Positions 61,361 through 64,000 of a stretch of 64,000 nucleotides of DNA are shown here, piece by piece. The stretch's first letter is position 1, and each line of letters begins with the position of its first letter. Below the pieces are notes generated by a model. It did not search any database. It was not told the DNA's origin and saw only the letters and a program-made list of their open reading frames with translations. The DNA is taken from assembly GCF_965118635.1 (NCBI RefSeq), contig NZ_CBCPHV010000001.1:372001-436000 (forward strand), read 5' to 3'. The stretch is from Empedobacter brevis_A. Lineage in GTDB: Bacteria > Bacteroidota > Bacteroidia > Flavobacteriales > Weeksellaceae. A program made the translations under genes and the position numbers.

Positions 61361-61415
61361 AAACTTTCTTAAACTTATCATTTATCAATTGTAAAAATTA
61401 TTTAAAAAATAAAAA

Positions 61416-61435
61416 AGGAGCTTATAAAAGCTCCT
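61416..61435 (-). terminator. Intrinsic terminator after the first PiT gene
   Basis: Arms AGGAGCTT / AAGCTCCT around ATAA; in the minus direction a T-rich tail follows, 27 bp after the stop of the PiT gene at 61462. Confidence 0.8.
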
Positions 61436-61461
61436 AATTATGATATAGTTAAATATTTCTA

Positions 61462-62568
61462 TTAAATAAATAATGAAACAAAGTAGTAAACTAATGCAGC
61501 TAACAATGCAGATACAGGAATAGTAAGAATCCATGCCCATAATAAGCTAATTGTTACTCCCCAACGTACAGCAGAAACACGTTTCGTTAAACCAACACCA
61601 ATAATAGATCCTGTAATTGTGTGTGTGGTAGAAACAGGAATTCCGAAATGTTCAGAAATATAAAGTGTCAATGCTCCAGATGTTTCAGCAACTACACCTT
61701 CTAATGGCGTTACTTTTGTGATTTTAGAACCCATTGTTTTGATGATTTTCCATCCACCTCCCATTGTTCCGCATGCGATAACAATAAACGATGTGATAGG
61801 AACCCAACCCCAATGAGATACAAAATATTGAAATTTATCTTCAGCTTCTACATAAGCTGGATCAAAATCGACATTCATGTGATAAAAGATAACCGCAGCT
61901 CCAATGATACCCATTACTTTTTGCGCATCGTTCATACCATGTCCTAAAGAGAAAAGGGCAGAAGAAACTAATTGCAGTTTTTTGAACCACCATTCTGCTT
62001 TTGCAGGTTTTGCTCTTTTACAAATGTTAAGTGTTATAAGCGTTAATATCGAAGCGATAATCATACCAATTAATGGAGCTAAAACAATAAAGCAAATAAT
62101 TGGAATAACTTTTTTGTAAACAATTACATCTACACCACCTTCAGAAAAACCTCCTGCATGAGCTAAGGCTGCTCCAATAAAACCTCCGATCAATGTGTGA
62201 GAAGAAGAAGATGGGATTCCAAATTTCCAAGTCAATAAATTCCAAGAAATGGCAGCGATAATTCCAGATAAAATAACTTCTAAAGTAATGAAGTTTTCAT
62301 TGACCGATTTAGCAATAGTATTACCAATTTTGAACTCTCCAATCCAATATACCGAAATAAAGTAAGCAACAAAGTTGAATGCAGCTGCCCAAAGTACAGC
62401 TTGAAAAGGCGTTAAAACTTTAGTAGCAACAATTGTAGCAATTGAATTTGCAGCATCATGAAAACCATTAATATAATCAAAAACAAAAGCTAAGAAGATA
62501 ATAGTAATCAATAAGATTCCTGGCGTTGACGATAACATGCTCGAGAACGCTGAAAAAAATTCTGTCAT
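61462..62568 (-). CDS. Inorganic phosphate transporter, PiT family (first copy)
   Basis: A 368-residue PiT transporter with the same layout as its neighbour: FDYINGFHDAANSIATIVATKVL, GIPSSSSHTLIGGFIGAALAHAGG and VSTTHTITGSIIGVGLTKR. The loop after the second repeat is longer and more acidic (YVEAEDKFQYFV). It lies 22 bp downstream of the DUF47 gene in the same direction, the standard pairing of PiT with its PhoU-like regulator. Confidence 0.94.
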   Translation of the reverse strand: MTEFFSAFSSMLSSTPGILLITIIFLAFVFDYINGFHDAANSIATIVATKVLTPFQAVLWAAAFNFVAYFISVYWIGEFKIGNTIAKSVNENFITLEVILSGIIAAISWNLLTWKFGIPSSSSHTLIGGFIGAALAHAGGFSEGGVDVIVYKKVIPIICFIVLAPLIGMIIASILTLITLNICKRAKPAKAEWWFKKLQLVSSALFSLGHGMNDAQKVMGIIGAAVIFYHMNVDFDPAYVEAEDKFQYFVSHWGWVPITSFIVIACGTMGGGWKIIKTMGSKITKVTPLEGVVAETSGALTLYISEHFGIPVSTTHTITGSIIGVGLTKRVSAVRWGVTISLLWAWILTIPVSALLAALVYYFVSLFI

Positions 62569-62590
62569 AATCTTTTAGATTAACTTATGG

Positions 62591-63235
62591 TTATGAGTGT
62601 TTTACCGCTACTGCTTCCAATACATTTGCAACACTTTTACACTTATCTGTTGCAGATTCTAATGAAGATAAAACTTCTTTATACTTGATGATATTTTTAA
62701 CATCAGTTTCGTTCTCAAAAATCTCTTGAACCGCTTTATCAAAAATACGATCCGATTTGTTTTCTAATTTATTGATTCGTTCACATATTTCGTAAATACG
62801 ATTTACGTTTCTCAAATCTTTCACTTGTTCAATTCCTTCTCCAATTAATTGACAAGCTTCTAAATTAACAGCTGTAATTTTTCGGATAGATTTTGTGATT
62901 TTTTCTACTTGATAGATATTGATTCTATTTGCTGCTCCATTTAAATTATCTGCAACATAATCGATAGATTTTACCAATTGATAGATATCTTCTCTATCAA
63001 AAGGTGTAATAAAGTTTTTGCTTAACTCTATATTAGTTTTTTGAGTTAGATATTCAATTTTACTTTCAATCTTAGAAATTTGTGCGATGTAATCTTCGCG
63101 TTCTTCAATTGGCGCATTTACACATTCGTGTAACAATTCAGCTAATTTGATTAAACTTTTTGATGCTTCCTCAAACAAAGGATAGAATACCTTATCCTTT
63201 GGAGTAAATAATTTAAAAAATGAGTTTACCGACAT
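62591..63235 (-). CDS. DUF47 (PhoU-like) phosphate transport regulator
   Basis: A 214-residue all-helical protein of the DUF47 family. Signatures include FFKLFTPKDKVFYPLFEEAS, the acidic ISKIESKIEYLTQKTNIEL, TPFDREDIYQLVKSIDYVADNLNGAANRI and the C-terminal SLESATDKCKSVANVLE, where Asp/Glu pairs would bind metal as in PhoU. DUF47 proteins accompany PiT transporters and probably control them. First gene of the DUF47-PiT operon, with its own promoter box. Confidence 0.92.
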   Translation of the reverse strand: MSVNSFFKLFTPKDKVFYPLFEEASKSLIKLAELLHECVNAPIEEREDYIAQISKIESKIEYLTQKTNIELSKNFITPFDREDIYQLVKSIDYVADNLNGAANRINIYQVEKITKSIRKITAVNLEACQLIGEGIEQVKDLRNVNRIYEICERINKLENKSDRIFDKAVQEIFENETDVKNIIKYKEVLSSLESATDKCKSVANVLEAVAVKHS

Positions 63236-63255
63236 TTAATAATGTTTTTCAAGTG

Positions 63256-63263
63256 CAAAAATA
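63256..63263 (-). promoter_or_regulatory. -7 promoter box for DUF47-PiT
   Basis: Minus-strand TATTTTTGC, an exact TAnnTTTG match, 20 nt before the DUF47 ATG. Confidence 0.5.
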
Positions 63264-63752
63264 ATTTTTTTAATGTAAAATTAACATTAAATAAAAGTTT
63301 ATCAGATGTAAATATGCTGCTCTTTTTCGATCTAAAATGCTCTAAATAATTTGATATTTAGATGAAGAATTACGTGTCTATATGCGATTAATAGCTATTA
63401 AGTTTATGTTTTCTTGTCGTGTAAGATTAGTTCTTTTTGTGTAATTTTTAATTACTGTTTTTTATCATGAAATTTTAAAAATTAGTTAAAAAAGAGAATA
63501 ATTCAAGATTAATTTTAACAACAATAATCGCTTTTGAAATAAATGATTTAAATATAAAGAATTTGAATAATAGAATGTTCAGAAATAATCTTCGAAAATC
63601 AGATAAAAAAGAATGAAAATAGAAGATGCAACTTGAAAAAGTTAATTTTACTCAATATTAAAATAGTGTAAAAAAATGATTACAGAATTATAAAAATTTA
63701 TAAATCAATGCAAAATAAATGGTCAAATATTTTTTTTTGCTAGAATATTTTG

Positions 63753-63760
63753 TAATTTTG
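63753..63760 (+). promoter_or_regulatory. -7 promoter box for rpsL (str operon)
   Basis: TAATTTTGC, an exact TAnnTTTG match, with a 50 nt leader before ATG 63811. A T-rich stretch precedes it where a -33 element would lie, but the spacing of any TTG there is short. Confidence 0.6.
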
Positions 63761-63810
63761 CGTGCCCAAAAAATGGGTTTAATCCAAATTTAAAAGGAAA
63801 TTTAATTAGT

Positions 63811-64000
63811 ATGCCAACAATTCAACAATTAGTTAGAAAAGGTAGAAAAAAACTAACCAAGAAGAGTAAATCGGCTGCATTGGAATCATGTCCACAACGC
63901 CGCGGTGTTTGTACACGTGTTTACACTACAACTCCTAAAAAACCTAACTCAGCAATGCGTAAAGTTGCTCGTGTTAGATTAACAAACGGGAAAGAAGTTA
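63811..64000 (+). CDS. rpsL: 30S ribosomal protein S12 (5' part)
   Basis: The first 63 codons of S12 run off the right edge. The sequence is unmistakable: MPTIQQLVRKGRKKL, CPQRRGVCTRVYTTTPKKPNSAMRK and VARVRLTNGKEV. S12 sits in the decoding centre of the 30S subunit. The Lys-Pro-Asn-Ser-Ala loop tied to streptomycin response is the wild-type form. Normally followed by rpsG and fusA, outside this window. Confidence 0.98.
   Translation, partial: MPTIQQLVRKGRKKLTKKSKSAALESCPQRRGVCTRVYTTTPKKPNSAMRKVARVRLTNGKEV

Larger units (their letters stand above)
63236..63810. other. Divergent intergenic region DUF47 / rpsL
   Basis: About 575 bp of very AT-rich sequence with no credible gene. It contains the DUF47 -7 box (63256-63263, minus) and the rpsL -7 box (63753-63760, plus). 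I see no hairpin, tRNA, repeat or coding region in the middle part; a small RNA cannot be excluded by eye. Confidence 0.55.

Noticed and set aside
1..64000. Mobile elements, phage genes, CRISPR arrays, tRNA or rRNA genes
   Set aside because: No transposase, integrase, phage structural protein, regularly spaced repeat array, tRNA cloverleaf or rRNA segment was recognised on either strand. The palindromes found behave as terminators.

Overview
The window is AT-rich, densely packed chromosomal DNA from a member of the Bacteroidota, almost certainly class Flavobacteriia. The pointers are a long Bacteroidota-type NusB, DUF1573, DUF3276 (PUR-like), DUF4199, DUF6660 and TIGR02757 proteins, a heavy-metal RND pump fused to a TolC-like domain, start codons without clear Shine-Dalgarno sites, and many matches to the Bacteroidota -7 promoter box TAnnTTTG. 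A Weeksellaceae genus such as Empedobacter is my guess; the sequence does not prove it.

Layout. 1-6322: the end of a surface-polysaccharide locus (short NAD-dependent sugar epimerase, five glycosyltransferases, one hexapeptide acetyltransferase), with one glycosyltransferase inverted inside it. 6394-16729: housekeeping genes, namely an HK/RR two-component pair, coaE, yajC, a DUF1573 lipoprotein, nusB, an ABC exporter, a PUR-like protein, sucC, a LolD-type ATPase and TIGR02757. 16826-22887: a heavy-metal efflux operon (DUF6660, CzcA-TolC fusion, adaptor) in which the pump gene carries both a nonsense codon and a frameshift. 23145-24321: an esterase and a Smr-domain protein.

24427-46523: a roughly 22 kb polysaccharide locus, entirely on the + strand. 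It holds GT2, GT4 and other glycosyltransferases, two acyltransferase-3 proteins, a four-gene module for polyprenyl-phosphate-arabinose (DPPR synthase, DprE1-like, DprE2-like, HAD phosphatase), a GT-C membrane glycosyltransferase, an EpsG/Wzy-type polymerase, a WecA/MraY-type initiating transferase, Wza, Wzc and a PglC-type initiating transferase. My reading is a Wzy-type capsule or exopolysaccharide assembled on a polyprenyl carrier, with D-arabinofuranose added from a lipid-linked donor by the GT-C enzyme. No Wzx flippase is visible.

46573-64000: mostly housekeeping, with acyl-CoA carboxylase beta, an ACP phosphodiesterase-like protein, a TPR protein, glmM, a GlsB-type membrane protein, yidC and pyrG (overlapping), SRP RNA, a DUF4199/GtrB/GIN-lipoprotein/phosphohexomutase cluster, two tandem PiT phosphate transporters with their DUF47 partner, and the start of rpsL. 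Convergent gene pairs are usually separated by perfect-palindrome bidirectional terminators.

The most interesting points are the embedded DPA pathway with its adjacent GT-C enzyme, the doubly broken CzcA-TolC gene, an 11-fold Gly-Tyr tail on the Wzc kinase, and a set of promoters so close to start codons that the mRNAs are probably leaderless.
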